Shown here piece by piece: positions 29,160 to 41,972 of a DNA stretch of 64,000 bases. The number at the start of each line of letters is the position of its first letter. The first letter of the stretch is position 1. The notes under the pieces are model-generated. The model worked only from the letters and a program-made list of their open reading frames with translations. It searched no databases and had not been told where the DNA came from. The stretch is from Strigops habroptila (taxonomy: Eukaryota > Chordata > Aves > Psittaciformes > Psittacidae), in NCBI RefSeq assembly GCF_004027225.2, contig NC_044282.2:61734725-61798724 (forward strand), written 5' to 3'. A program made the position numbers and the translations under genes.

Positions 29160-29602
29160 CCAAATTAAGATTTATTTTAATTGAAAAATTAAAATAAATT
29201 TTAAAAATGAAAAATTAAAAGAACTTTTAAAAATTCAAAACTAAAACAAATTTTTAAAACGTGAACAAATAAATCATTTTTTAAAGAAAAAAGTGAAATT
29301 GTTTTTTTAAAATGGAAAAATAAAATAAAATCTAAATATAAAAAATCAAAATAAATTTCAAAAAGTGAAAAATTAAAATAATTTTAAAAACACAGTTAAA
29401 TTTAAAAAAATAAATATTTTAAAATAAAAAGTAAACTAAATTTAAAAAATCTGGAAAATTAAAATAAATCTGAAAAATGAAAAAAATTTTGGATTTTTTA
29501 ATAAATTATTTAAATGGTTTAAATTAAAAAAATAAATATGAAATTAAAATAAATATAAATTAAAATAATAAATTCATATAAATTAAAATAAAGTGGAACC
29601 TC
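29160..29602. repeat. AT-rich low-complexity block (AAATTAAAATAAATTTT-like)
   Basis: About 440 bases are almost entirely A and T, with recurring AAATTAAAATAAA and TTTTAAAAA words. It stands out sharply against GC-rich surroundings. It resembles an expanded, decayed A-rich repeat. Confidence 0.9.
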
Positions 29603-29794
29603 TTCCATTTAGACACTAAATAATCCTCCCCAAACGCTCCAGCTCCACGTTCCCAAACTGAGCAGTGGGTTGACCCTCTGCCCCTGGGAGCAGCATGTTC
29701 TCCCATCCCTCTCGGGGTGCTCACAGCCCCCTGCCCCTCCAGCTGCCGAGACCACCCATCCCCATCCCCACCCCCCAAATTGTGAATTTGGGAG

Positions 29795-30040
29795 AATTTT
29801 ATTTTTTCCCCCTTTTTTTATTTCTTTTTCCTTTTTTCCCCTCCCCTGGGTGGCATCTCCCTAAATTAGGGGATGCACCCTTACTCCGCAGCCCCTGGGG
29901 AGCCCCTGCTCCCTCCACGCGGCTCAGCTCCTTTTTTTTCCCTTTTTTCTTTCCCCATTATTTTTCCTTTTTTTTTTTTTTTCCTCCCCCTTTTTTTTTT
30001 CCCTTTCCTTTCTCTATTTTTTTTATTTTTTATAGCGTTC
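29795..30040. repeat. T/C-rich low-complexity tract
   Basis: Runs of T up to about 16 are mixed with CCCC, giving F/P-rich spurious frames on the plus strand. Confidence 0.85.
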
Positions 30041-30044
30041 CGGC

Positions 30045-32040
30045 ACCGCATCCCAGCACCTTCCGCCAGGCACAGGCAAAACTAACCCTGCTCCTGTCCA
30101 CCCCAGCAGCCTCCATCCTCCCTCTGACGGACCCCAAAGCGCTTCAGGCTCGCACGCGGGCAGAAAAATCACTTTGCTCTTCACTCACTAAAGCCAGATT
30201 TAAGCCGGGACCCAACGAATTTCGGCCTCCACCGGTGACGGGAGTGAGATGCCGCGGGGAGGGCGGGAGAAGAGCATGGGGGAACGGGCGGGAATTTGAG
30301 CAAAATAAGGAAAAAAGGTGAATTTTGCAAAAAAAAAAATATCTGGATTTTGGGGTTTTTTTTGGTTTTCTTTTTGCGTTGGCCACTGTCAAAAAGCCAT
30401 GCTGGATCCAGTGAAAACCATCCCATCCCACACTCCTGGTGCCTTCCCAGCAGTGCTGGCATTCCCTGGTTGGGGCTTTCTGCTTCCCACAGGATTTCTT
30501 CCCAACTTTTTGGATGGGGAATGCCAAGGGGTCACGTCCCATTGGGCTCCATCCCCGCACGCCCAACCTGATGGCCACCACAGCAGTGACCAGCTCCAAC
30601 CCCTGCACCCAGAAACCACCTGGAAATGTCTCATTTGTTTTTCATTTTTCCCCTTTTTAATTTCCCCCCATTTTTTAAAGTGTTTTCCTTGCTTTTTAAT
30701 GCCTCTGGGGTTGACTTCTTTGCTCAGCACCACCAACCGTGCGCGCATCCTCCTCGTGTCCTCCCCTTGGCATGCATAGTGTCCCAGTCCCCGCGCCAGG
30801 ACGCGGTTTTTCCGTGTCGCTCCCAGGAGAATCGTGGGAGCTGATCGGTTCTCCTGCCTAATTTGCTCCCCCCCTAAAACAAACTAAGACAATAAAAGCA
30901 TATCCCGGGAGCGACTTCACCCGGGTCTCACCCGCAGCGCTGCCCTTCACTGTTTGTACAAAACAAATAGAATATAATAATCCCTATGGAAAAGGAAAAA
31001 AAAAAAAATGGAAAAAAAAAGTAATCCCAAGATCTTGTTCTTTTTAATTGTTTCATACAAAGATTTCTCCATTAAACTTGTACATAGCAAAAGGATTAAT
31101 AAATTAGTTTACTGTTTCTACGATATTATTGCGACTGGCGACCGTCAATGCCTGTGGAGCAGGTCCCTGCTGTGCCCCCCCCCCCCTCCCAGCCATGGGG
31201 GATGTTGGATCACCCTGCTCTGCTGCATCACCCTGCTCTGCTGCGGAATAATTTAGGTTTAGAGGGGAAAAAAAAAGGGAGATTTTGGTACGTTTGTGTT
31301 ATTTGCGGAACAGGATGGTGGAATCGGCACTTAGAGGGTGGTGGTGTCACACACACGCCCCTTAACCAAAAATGGGATGGATTGGGGAGTTATTGGGAGT
31401 GATTTTAGGGTTTTAGAAAGGGAATTCCTGCCTGGCTCCATCCCACCCACAACCCTTTTCCATAGGGATAATGAGGGCACCAGCACCCAGAGCCCCCAGC
31501 ATCCCTGGCCCAACTGGAAATCAGACAGGTTCTGCTCTCAGAAGCCCCCAGATGTGGAGAGAGGAGCGACATCGCCACAGTCCCCAGCCCCTTCCTCTCT
31601 CTACTTTATTTCCCCTTTTCCCGTTCCTCTTTCACCTCCACACGCATTAAAAAACCCCGATAAAATCAAGTTATCAAAGGGGTTTTGCATCAAAAAGCAA
31701 CTTAGCTCAACGTCGGGAGGCCCCAAGACTCCGCTGAGCCCCCCCTGCGCATAAACCACACGGGTCTAGCACATATCGGGTTCAAAACTTGCTGGATTTG
31801 GTCTATTTGGGGGAAAAAGCACAACAAAAGAAGGATGCGCAGCACCTGCTGCCGCAGGAGGAGCGGGCAGACACTGCTATCTAGTGGTGCCACGAAGGCT
31901 TGTGCCACAAGAATTCTCCGGCTGAGGCTGAGCAGCCGTGGTAGTGCTGCCACCGCCGTATGGGGGGGACACGGGAGCACCCCCGGACACTGGGAGTGAC
32001 ACTGGGGCTGCAAAGACAAGGCAGAGCCAGCGAGGCATCA
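30045..32040. other. Region between convergent PNOC and ZNF395 3' ends
   Basis: No coding exon is supportable. AATAAA on the plus strand at 30890-30895 could end a long PNOC transcript. A moderately AT-rich patch at 31020-31140 looks like UTR sequence but its owner is unclear. Confidence 0.4.
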
Positions 32041-32053
32041 GGCAACTTTTCTT

Positions 32054-32059
32054 TTTATT
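32054..32059 (-). terminator. ZNF395: Candidate ZNF395 poly(A) signal AATAAA
   Basis: In my reading this is the first plausible AATAAA on the minus strand after the ZNF395 stop codon, and it implies a 3' UTR of about 3 kb. No transcript evidence is available. Confidence 0.4.
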
Positions 32060-35000
32060 TCTTATAAAATATATTTCATATTGCTGCTGTAAAAATTACA
32101 TTTCACATTCTTATTTTTTTAACTTTTTTTTCCCCTCTTTTCTCTTTTGTGGGGTTTTTTTTTGGGGTTGTTTTTTTTTTTTTTTACAATAAAAATAATA
32201 CTCGGAAGACAGCTAAAAAAGCTCCAAGACGACAGAAAATTCACTCGACCCAGCATCGTCCCCGCTTGGCCGGTGGCACGGCCACAAGGCCAAGTTCCCC
32301 TGTGACAGCACCCTGCAGTCCCCACTGATGGCAGCGGTCACAACGTGGTGTCACCCTGCACTGAACACACTCACTTTGCCAGTCGGGGTCCAGCTACCCC
32401 CACCAGCCATGTGTCCTGGCAGAGAAGGGGGAGCAGCCTCTAATTAGTGCCCAATTAAGAGGTTCCTATGTACATACATATACATGCGCTGGGAGACGGT
32501 CACAGGGATGAGGGAAAACTCTCCACACGGGATTTATGTGTCACGGCTGGGGCTGAAGAGGAGTTTTCTTGAGACCAGCGAGACTCAAGTGTCGGGAGGA
32601 AAAGTCCAACAGTTGGGAGGTGGCTGGAAGCGAGTTAAAAAATAAAAGGAAAGGGAAATAATAAAGAGGAAAAAATATTTATAAAAATATCTATCCAATG
32701 CTAACCATCCCGGTGGAAGCCTGCTGTCATTTCTGCAAAAATACGAGAAGGTTTTTCTGCTTTAAAGTGTAAAAATTCCAAAATACTCCCAAACCAGAAG
32801 GAAAAAAAACTAAAATCAACCCACCCTGCACCAGTTTCTCCATTAAAAATAAAAACCCAACTGAAAAGCGCCATGAGCATTAGGGACAACCCTGCTCAGC
32901 TCTGTCCGTACCGCAGCAGCCCTCGGAAAAGCAGCTGTACCTGCACCCCTGATAGAACGGCACCAAGCTGAACTGCTCCGATGCCAGGTCAGCACCGCTG
33001 CTGGGCAGTAAGTGCTGTGTGCGGCGGGAAGAGGTGGTGCTGCACCCTGATGGCTTGGTTTCATGATTCCCAGAGTGACTGAGCTGGGAGCAGCGGGAGC
33101 TGAGCCATGCTTGGCCAGTGCCACCAGAGATCTGGCTCTGTCCCATCTCATTTGGGGTGGAAAGGGCATAAAAAGCAAGGAATAGAATCTCCAGTCCTGT
33201 CTGGTCTCTGTGTTGTGGAGGCAAAGGTGGCCTGAGGAATGCACAAATCCACCTTTTTTTCTTTTCTTCCGCTGCTTCAAGTCCAATTTTTAAAAATATT
33301 TGAAAAATAGTAACACAGCGAGGCGCTGCGTGCACTTCCCAAAGCACCGGCTCGCTTCTCCAGAGCCACCGGCATCACCAAAACCCTGTGCCCCAACATT
33401 CCAGCGCCCTTCCTGAAAGGCTCGGCACACATGCTGACAGAAGTGGGAATGGCTTTTCCTGACATTTCACTCCTAACACTGCACTCCAGCAGGAATGGGA
33501 GCCTGAACAAGCGGCCAAAGGAGCCAAACCGCTTCTCTTCCTGGGATTTGAGCCAGTGTGCCCAGATACACCCAGGGATGAAACCCCGCGGGGTCACTCC
33601 CTGCCTGGGGTGTTTCCCTCTGGCTTTCCAGTGGCCAAATTTTGCATTGGCCAGTTGGATACCAGAGAGATCAGGCTGCAGGATAATACACTGTTTACAT
33701 GTACAGAAGTAGAAACGAACACAAACTACCCAAACACATTGACAAGCACCAGGAATACGTATAAATGGATCTCAACCCGCCTCGCCTGCCCACCTGATCC
33801 CTACAGCAGCAGGGTTCATGGCGATCTGGGAGCAATACCAGACTCTCTCAGCCACTTGATTTGCTTCTATAAGAAAAGCTGGGTTGTGGCGCAGTCCTTA
33901 AAACCACCCCCGGCTCAAGCTGAGTGCGGGGACCGCTCTCGGCTCGATGGCTGCAGGTTATAGACTGTGATTATCAAAAACGCAGCAAAAAAGTACTACA
34001 AATGCAAAGAGCTGCCTGCCCCAGCGAGGGGAGAAAATCAGCGGCAGGGAATCTGGCTCCGGGGCCACATGCATCCTAGTCTGACACCAAGCACAATGCC
34101 CTGCCAGTGCTGCTGGTGGAGCAGAGACAGCAGAGACAGTAACAGGAAAGCACCAGCAATTTCAACTGGGTAAATATAGATTTTAAAGGATGGAAGTCAG
34201 AAAACTGACTGCCACCAGGCTCGATGGGATTCAAAAACCAATATTGAAGTATTTGGCCTTCCCAGGCCTCCCAGCTGCCTTTACTGGTGGAATCATTAAT
34301 TTACAAAAGAGTAAAATTGCTCAGCCTCATTTTGAAAGACACCGCGAGCACCACAACCTGGTTTTGTCATGGAGCTAAGCAGACTTACAAAGCCTAAAAT
34401 GTAGGTTTTGCCTTAAAAATTCTCATAGTTTTCCCGATTAAAGTGTTTTGGATGTTTCCCCCCTCCCAAGACATCTCCAAAAACGACACGGTGGAACTGA
34501 CTGGAGGCATGTGCAGGCTCAAGCCACCGGTGTGATGTGACCTGAGCAAAGACTACATGCACAGGGGGAGAGAACCCTCCAACCCTGTCCCGAGAACGGC
34601 TCCCGCCTGGTTTGCAGCAACCCAATGGCATTTTCTTTCTTAAAGCTAGAATTGTTACAGACCCCCTCCCTTAAAGGGTACAAGGGATTTGCACTTTCAT
34701 AGGTAGTCAAAGGACATGGGAAGCTGCCTTGACGCCTCACCCCAGCCATGCTGTGGCAGTTTGGGAGATTTTAGGGCTGATCTGGGAAATGCAAGAAGCT
34801 CTTTGGTCCCCAAATCACCTACAATCTCCTGTGAACCCTGAGGAACCAGCTTCCTTCCCTCCCAGCCCCAGCTTTTACCGTACAAAGGGAGATATTCTCC
34901 AGGTTTAAAAAAAAAGAAAGAAGTTGGAAAAGGTTTTTTAAAAACAGAGCAAACCCAGCAGATGTACAATATACAGGAGGAGGAATTTACACGCAGCTCT

Positions 35001-35115
35001 GGAGGCATCTTCTGGGGTTGCAGGAGGTACCTCCAAGGTCCCTGGTTGCAGCAGTGAGGGACTCCGGTGCTCCCGGGTAGGAGCAGGGGAGGGACGCGGC
35101 ACGGCAGTGCTGCGC
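32060..35115 (-). other. ZNF395: Probable ZNF395 3' UTR
   Basis: The stretch between the stop codon and the first good poly(A) signal carries no other gene. It includes T-rich tracts at its 3' end (32106-32186) and a Pumilio-like TGTACATA on the minus strand near 32470. Confidence 0.45.
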
Positions 35116-38100
35116 TCAGTCCAGAAAGCGCTGGCAGGCTTTTTTCCACCGGCAGGCTGTGCACCACTGGTCCCGGTGCTCGATGCCATAAACCTTACGG
35201 CACTTTTTGGCTTCACCGCGGACTTTCCTGTAAAAGGGGGAAAACAAGAAATGACATTTATCGACTTGTTGCAGAACTTGGGTCATGCATCAAAGGGGTA
35301 AGGCCCTGGAACAGCAGCTGAGCATCGCTCCAGTACACCTTAGCAGAGCTGCATGAGAAGATCCCTTTGCTGATGGGCTCCACCTCTGCTCCCCTGTGGC
35401 CAGAGGGACCCTCACCTGGTGCCGATGGACACCCTGGGTGGTGAGGCGACGATCAGGTGGGACTTGAGCATTGGCGTCGGTGGCTGGGGTTCACTGAAGC
35501 TGAGTGACCGGCTCCGCACCTGTGGGAAATCAGGTGTTGAAGGGCATGCAGGATGATGCAGTCCCCCTGCTGTGCAGCCCCTGGGTGCTGCAACAGGGCA
35601 GTGGGAGACATGTCCCCGGTCCCCAAATCTGGATGCTTTAAGTAGGGAGCAATAAAGCAAAGACAAGGTCCCCCTTCAGCTCCCAGCCCAACCTTGCCGC
35701 CCGAAAGGATGAAAGGGAAACACATGCAGGACTCACCGGTGACAGGGACGGAAGGGTTGAGGTGGCAGTGGCCCAGCTGATGCTGGTGAAGATGTGGGGG
35801 GACACTGGAATTTGGATTGAGGGCAATGCCTGTGGGGGAAAAGAGGGATCAGCATTTGCCTCAGGGGCCCCCACTTCCTGTGTGTGGCCCACAGGCATTC
35901 ATCTCCCTGCAAAGACCAGCCTACAGCACCCACAAACTGCAAGCCCTGGGGCAGGATGGAAAGCCCCATGCAAGCTCCCCTCCAGTGCTGGATCCTGCTA
36001 ACATGGGGCACATCATATCCTTTCCCCGGGACAGGAATGGATATACCTGCAGCTTATGGATCTATATACCCTGTCCCTGCACTAGCTGGCAGCTCCAGAA
36101 AAGCACTCTGCTCTCAAGAAGCCCCTGCGACGAGGACCACTGGCCCACAGTGCCCACAGGGCCACCACTCCAGGTGCCCAGATTTCCTGTGCCTCACAGC
36201 TTGTGCCCTCTGCAACAAGCGTGCAGCAGAGACATGCATGATCCGGCGCGGCTGCATTCCAGTGCCGGTTATCTGCCGGCAGAAGGGCGTGTTGCATACC
36301 AGCACGGGGTAACTGCACGGGAACAGAGGCCAGCAGCTTCACCCCAGCCAAGGAGCTGTGGCAGGAGCACATAAACCACTCAACCAGGCGTTAATGAAGC
36401 TGGTTACTCAAGGGCTGAAGGACAGCCAGGCAGGGGATAGTGTTACACTGGCACCAAAGCCCCTCCAATGTGGGAGTGGCAATGAAATGTCCCTGCTGCA
36501 GCAGGGACTTGCAGCAAAACCAGGATCACAACCTGCCCTTTGCCGAGATTTCAGGAGATGACCCATCCCCAGGAGATGCCACCAGCTCACCTGGTAGGCG
36601 TGATCCGCCTGGATGTGCCAGAAGGAGCTGGGGGCAGACTGGCTTAGGGCACTGCTGGCCAGGGCGGGCTCCAGCACTGGCTGCTCCACCAGCAGCGCCT
36701 CTGGCTTCGCCAGGGCTTGCTGGATGATGATGGGGGCAGATGTGGATATAGGGCTGGTGGTGGCAGCCACCTCTGGTGCTGGCTCTTCCTTCACCTGCAC
36801 TTCAGTGTAGTAGAAATCCTCCTCTCGCTTCCGCTGGTCGGAGTCTGCGCTGTCCCTGCCGGGAGGAAAGGGGAACATCAGTGAAAAGGCAGCCCTGCTT
36901 CCATCAAGGTGAGTGGCCCCTGACTTCGCAGGGGAAGAGCGATCTTGTCTTCCCAGCTCCACTCTCAGACTCCAAAGCAACACATCAGCTGTGATCAGCA
37001 ACAGCCACTGCCTCTGCAGCAGCACTTCACGTTTCCAAGGAAGATCAATACGTCTTCCCGGGCCTTTAAAAAAAACTGGCATATTGACCAGGCACCACTG
37101 AGAATCCCCTGCTCATTTCTAATCAAGTTCACTTAGCACAGCTGCAGATGACGCCCTGCGCTTCACCCAGCAGGAAACAGCCCTGAAGTCCTGTTGATTA
37201 TTTTCCCAGCATGTTTATCCAGCCGGCACTGGATGGCAGTCCAGCGCTGCCCACTGCATCACAGCCCTTCTATCCTGGCACTTCCCAGTGTTCATGTTTG
37301 CAAGGCAGGAGAGAAAAAACCCCACACTGGAGAACATAGACAAAAGCATGAGAAAACTGAGGTTGCAGTGCGAAGTGCCACAGGCCCACAGTAGCAAAGC
37401 ACAGCAAAGTGACCCCCACACCCTCGCCACCTCGTATTTTGGGGGAATTCAGAGATCAGGACAAAGCAAAACAAAATGCCAAAGGGGCAGCCACCACCGC
37501 AATGGCATGTGGGTGCCCATGCCAGACACAACGGCCGCAGGAGGCACAGCTTTCTGGCCAGCATCCCTTGTGAAACCCAGTGGGGCTGGCGCCTGTCTGC
37601 ATGTGCCCAGAGCTCACAAGTGATCCAAACTATCCCAGTAAAAAATGCACACCCAAGCTGGGCAATCCCAAAGCCCAAATGGGGCTCCTGCACCTCCCAG
37701 AGAGCCCTGGGCTCCCTGAAGGTGGAGACACATACAAAAGTGGTTCTTGCAACATGGCTGAGAACTGCCAAACTCAGTGCAGAGAGGCCAGTATATCTGA
37801 CACTGGGAATATTTGCTGCAGGAATTACGGATTACAACATCAGCAGGACACAAGGCTTCGGTGATCAGGGAGGGATTAAGAAGGTGAAATCTTTGTCTTA
37901 CCCAAGGTGCTGGGTCTTGACGTGCCGCTTGATGCCGACAATGGAGCGCAGGACCTTGCCACAGCTTGGCCAGAGGCACTTGTACATCACCTTCACCGAG
38001 TTCTGGTGGAGAGATAGCCTATGTCGCTCCCTGCCCGGTAGCAGCACCCCCTCTAACAGGATGCCGGCTCAGCTCGAGCCACCCTACCGGTGTTGGGACA

Positions 38101-41100
38101 CCCTGCCACGGCAGCAGTACCTTTCTCTTGCGTGGAGCAGGTTCATCGAGGAGAAAGGGGTCAGAGTCGGTCTCAAAGCCATCATCCACCTGGGGAGAGC
38201 TCATGCTCTCGCTGGAGTACTTGGGGCTTCCAGCAGGGTAGGGAGGTGAAGGGGTGGAGATATCGCTGCCCCCACTCCAGTGCCCACTGGTCGTGCTGCT
38301 GCCGCTGTCTGAGACATCGCCACTCTCCTTCCATGGATCACACACTGCCCGTGAGGCTGCAGGGAGGGGACACATGTGCCATCGTCACCTCAGGGCCAAC
38401 CAACCCCCCGCCCCAGGCCAGAGACCAGCCCTGAGACTGGATCACTCACAACAACAGTTCACCTAAATCAATTTATTTTGTTAAAACCTGGCAAGGTGAA
38501 GCCTTCGCACCTTTGCTCAGTGTCAGCTCCCAATTATTAGTTGTTTATCCCTTGCTTCCCCTCCCCATGCTCCTTGGCATCAGTGCAATCCTGCAGGCAC
38601 AGCCAGCACACAGCGAGCAGCCAGCACCAGGGCACGCACATTTCCCACAGCTCCAAACAGCTATTTTTATCCCTCCGGCTGCATTTGACCCCTTGGGAAT
38701 GAAACTGCCTCTAAAAAAAGGAGCGACCGGGCGGTGCTCCCCAGTCTGGGACTCCTGCACGGGGCTCCCTGGCCCCCCAGGACGGCTGCGAAGAGCAGGG
38801 TAACCCACACCACGCTGCCAGGGGCATCACAGCTCGCTCAGCCCCAACTGGTGCTGACACCTGTGGGCTCTGCTGTGACCCTGGTGCTGCTCCCCGGCCA
38901 CCTCCAGCCCAGCAGCATCCCTGTGCCGGCAACTCTTCAACAACAGGAACAAAAAAAATGAATGCAGCCGGCAAGAGCCCCAGCAGTGAGATCCAAAGGG
39001 CTCAGCACATTTTTCCACGTCTCCTTTTCTTTCAGATGTTTTTTCTTTTTTATATATGTGTATTTTTAAAAGCATACTCACGGGGGATGCCGCTCTCGCC
39101 GGCGGGAGGGCTCTGCACCACAGGGCTGCAGGAGAGGCTCGTCAGCACCATGGCTGCCACCATCTCATCCATTTCCACAGCAGCATCAGCTTTCCTGCAC
39201 CAAGAGGGGAGAGATGCGACACATGCAGAGGAAAAGGCAGAGAAACAGTCCAGGTATGACCCACAGGGCACCCATAGGGCAACACAACCTGCAGTAGCAG
39301 CACAGGTTCACTCCCACCGCCTCCCTCCATAGACGGACTCATTTTCAAGTCACTGGGAAGGATGTTTTCTTCCCATTTGGAGGAAAAAAAAATTTAAAAT
39401 CCCCTTAATCCTAAATTTAACCATGCTCTGGATAATCCCATGGTGGGAAGGCAGATATATCCCCAGCATCACCACTCGCTCTGTTGGCATAAAACCAAGC
39501 ATGAGCGCTGCCACAGTCGCCCAGAGCCCCTCTCCCACCTAAGTGAAATCCCACCAGCCAAAGGCACGAACCTCTTGGGCACATCGATGTTGCTGGACAC
39601 GGATCTCTGCAGCAGCTCAGCAGGGGTGGGACCACCAGCTGCAGGCAGGGTAGGGGGCTGGAGCGCGGCCGGCGGCACATCCTGCACCCTCCAGCACGCC
39701 TGCAAGCCCTGCTCTGGCATCAGCACCTTCATCTTGTCGCTCAGCGTGTTGTGCTGTTCCACAAAGCCGGTGCACTCCTGCCCATTGTAGGTGATGAGGA
39801 CCTGAAAATGACATGAGGGGCGGTTTGTTGGTGCCACCCGTTGCCCTGCTGCTGCTGGGGGATGTCCTGCCATAGCACAAGCAAGCCTTTGCCAGCTGCC
39901 TGCTGCCCCTCCTCCTCCTTCTCCAGCAGAAGGGGTCACAGAAGGCTTCAGGGTGAAGCCAGAGCCTGTCATGAAAAGCTTGGACTTCAGACTGCTCTCA
40001 CAGGAAACCAAAGGGCTGGCCAGGGTTCATCCCAACCCCACCACCAAGAGATCTGCTCTTCCCAGACACAAGGTCCCTGACTCTGGCAATCCCAAGTTGA
40101 GGGATTTCCTGAGCCAGTATCAGCCACCTCTGAGTGTCAACACTCTGGGTGGACTTTTCTCCAATGAATTTGTTTGCTTTGGCTATGTTCTCATGCCATC
40201 CTACTGCAAGGAGTCCCTCAATTATTACATGCCCCGGCAAAGTACGTAGATTAAAAGCCATAGAGGGCAGGGGAACAGAGGTTTCCTGGCTGAAGTGATC
40301 CTGAATGCACACCTTGGATCCTCCAGTTCCAACTCCTCAGACACAGGAAGGACATGTGCAAACCTCACCTCGCGTCCCTCTTCAGAGTCCCAAACTCCTC
40401 CTGATGGGCAGCTTCCCACCACTACCACCCATGAACCTATTTCTGTTAGTGGAAATGTACCTGGCTGAAAGACACTACATGTGTCTCTGGCTATTCATAG
40501 GAACACGAACATCTCTTTATGGAAGTACCATGGGTGTTGTACCAAGGAGCCAACACGGGATGGACACACACCCCCATACCCTGACTGGGGAGGAGCACGC
40601 GAGACGATCTCAGGTGGGACCTCCAGCAGAAGTACCAGGGTGGAAAAAGCCACCTGCAGTGGGACCAGGGTTACAGTGATCAGCGCAAAGATCAAGACAC
40701 AGAAGACCCTGACCCTGCTTTCTGAGAACAAGGAGCAAGACTTCTCCATGAACCACACACAGCACAAGGAGCCAACATCTCCTTCAGCTTTACAGCCACT
40801 GGCACAGGTACCCCATTGCTATTTTTATGCCGTTCGCAGCAGCAAAGCAAGCAAACAAAATCCTCACAGCAGAGCACGTAGGAGAGAACAGCTCTCACTG
40901 TCCTGTGGTTAATGAACACGGGGCATGAGGAGCCAGAAAACCAAACAGGGACCTTTATTTACAATCCATTTCATGAGCTCTGCCCAGAAAAGGTTTTACA
41001 GTTCTGCAGGTAGCAGCCAAGAAACAGGCTCTATGTCAGCAGCTCATGGCTCTCCTCAAAAACTGCTGCTTGGCCAGGGATTAGCAGGAACTGTTCTGGT

Positions 41101-41962
41101 GGGATCAAGAATGAGTGCTGCTTCCTGTCCCAGGCAGCACCCTGGCCAAGGCACGGCCCTCAAGAGCCCAGGGCACAAGCAGTGTTGAGATCCAGCAGGA
41201 CTACATGTTCTTTCTGGATGAGCCATCGCACCTCAGTCTTACCTAAGCTTCTTCACCACAGACATCCCACACCATCAACCCTCAACCCTGCAGCAAAAGG
41301 GGGGGCTCCTTGCCGCTTCACTTCAGATGTAAACATGGGTTATGGGGAGATAGAACACATTCACAAAAGAGAAATCCCCTCGGAGTCACTAAACATATAG
41401 AAACCATCTCTCTTTGCCTCAGACATTTGGAAAATGCTGAGGGAAGCATGAGGTCTTATCACCTTCTTCTCTGGAGACCCACTTTTGCCTAGGATTGGAG
41501 ACATCTCCGGGAGGAGGTGGGTTTGGACCATACCAGCTCAACCAGAGATCCACCAGGTGTGGCTAGGGACACGAGCACTAACGCCAACATCCATTAATGA
41601 CTCTCAGTAACGGCAGATCCCCACTGCACTGTGCATCTGGAGAGCCCCAAGAATTCTCTCCCCCACCAGAGCACATCCCACCAGCCAAGGACACCGAGAG
41701 CCTCCTTACGTACTTGCTGCCCAGCGCAGAGCTGCTGGCAGCTGGGGCTGGGGAGCCTGGGTGTCTGGCTGCAATCCTCCGCCAACAGTGCACAGGATCC
41801 ATCCTCTTGAGGTGCCGCACAGGCGGACACCCGGCCAAGGTCGGTCTGCAAGCCAGGGATCTGGGTGGCCACCAGCACCCCATCGGCCAAGGCACCAGGG
41901 GTGGAGACGCGGGTGCCTAGCAGGGAGCGCTTCCCCAGACGCCTGGACAGCACGCTCGCCAT
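35116..41962 (-). CDS. ZNF395: Zinc finger protein 395
   Basis: Nine coding exons on the minus strand join in frame: 41962-41714, 39801-39572, 39194-39082, 38356-38121, 38002-37902, 36855-36591, 35829-35737, 35519-35416 and 35227-35116. They give 500 residues; human ZNF395 has 513. The start [16 protein letters not shown] matches human. A conserved YNGQECTG block follows residue 84, then [20 protein letters not shown]. The C2H2 finger uses C285, C290, H303 and H308. [10 protein letters not shown] at 431-440 matches the human phospho/14-3-3 site. The C-terminal C-clamp (KKCRKVYG...[11 protein letters not shown]) uses C473, C486, C489 and C495. It is a DNA-binding regulator thought to act in hypoxia and interferon-linked transcription. 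All junctions are GT-AG; one donor, GTTCGT at 39571, is weak. I prefer ZNF395 over SLC2A4RG or ZNF704 because of the N-terminal match and PNOC adjacency. Confidence 0.95.
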
Positions 41963-41972
41963 CTCGGACACC
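41963..41972 (-). other. ZNF395: 5' UTR part of ZNF395 exon 2
   Basis: The acceptor CTCTTCCACAG ends at 41973, leaving 10 bases before the ATG. An upstream GTG in the same frame is within this exon but ATG matches the human start. Confidence 0.75.
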
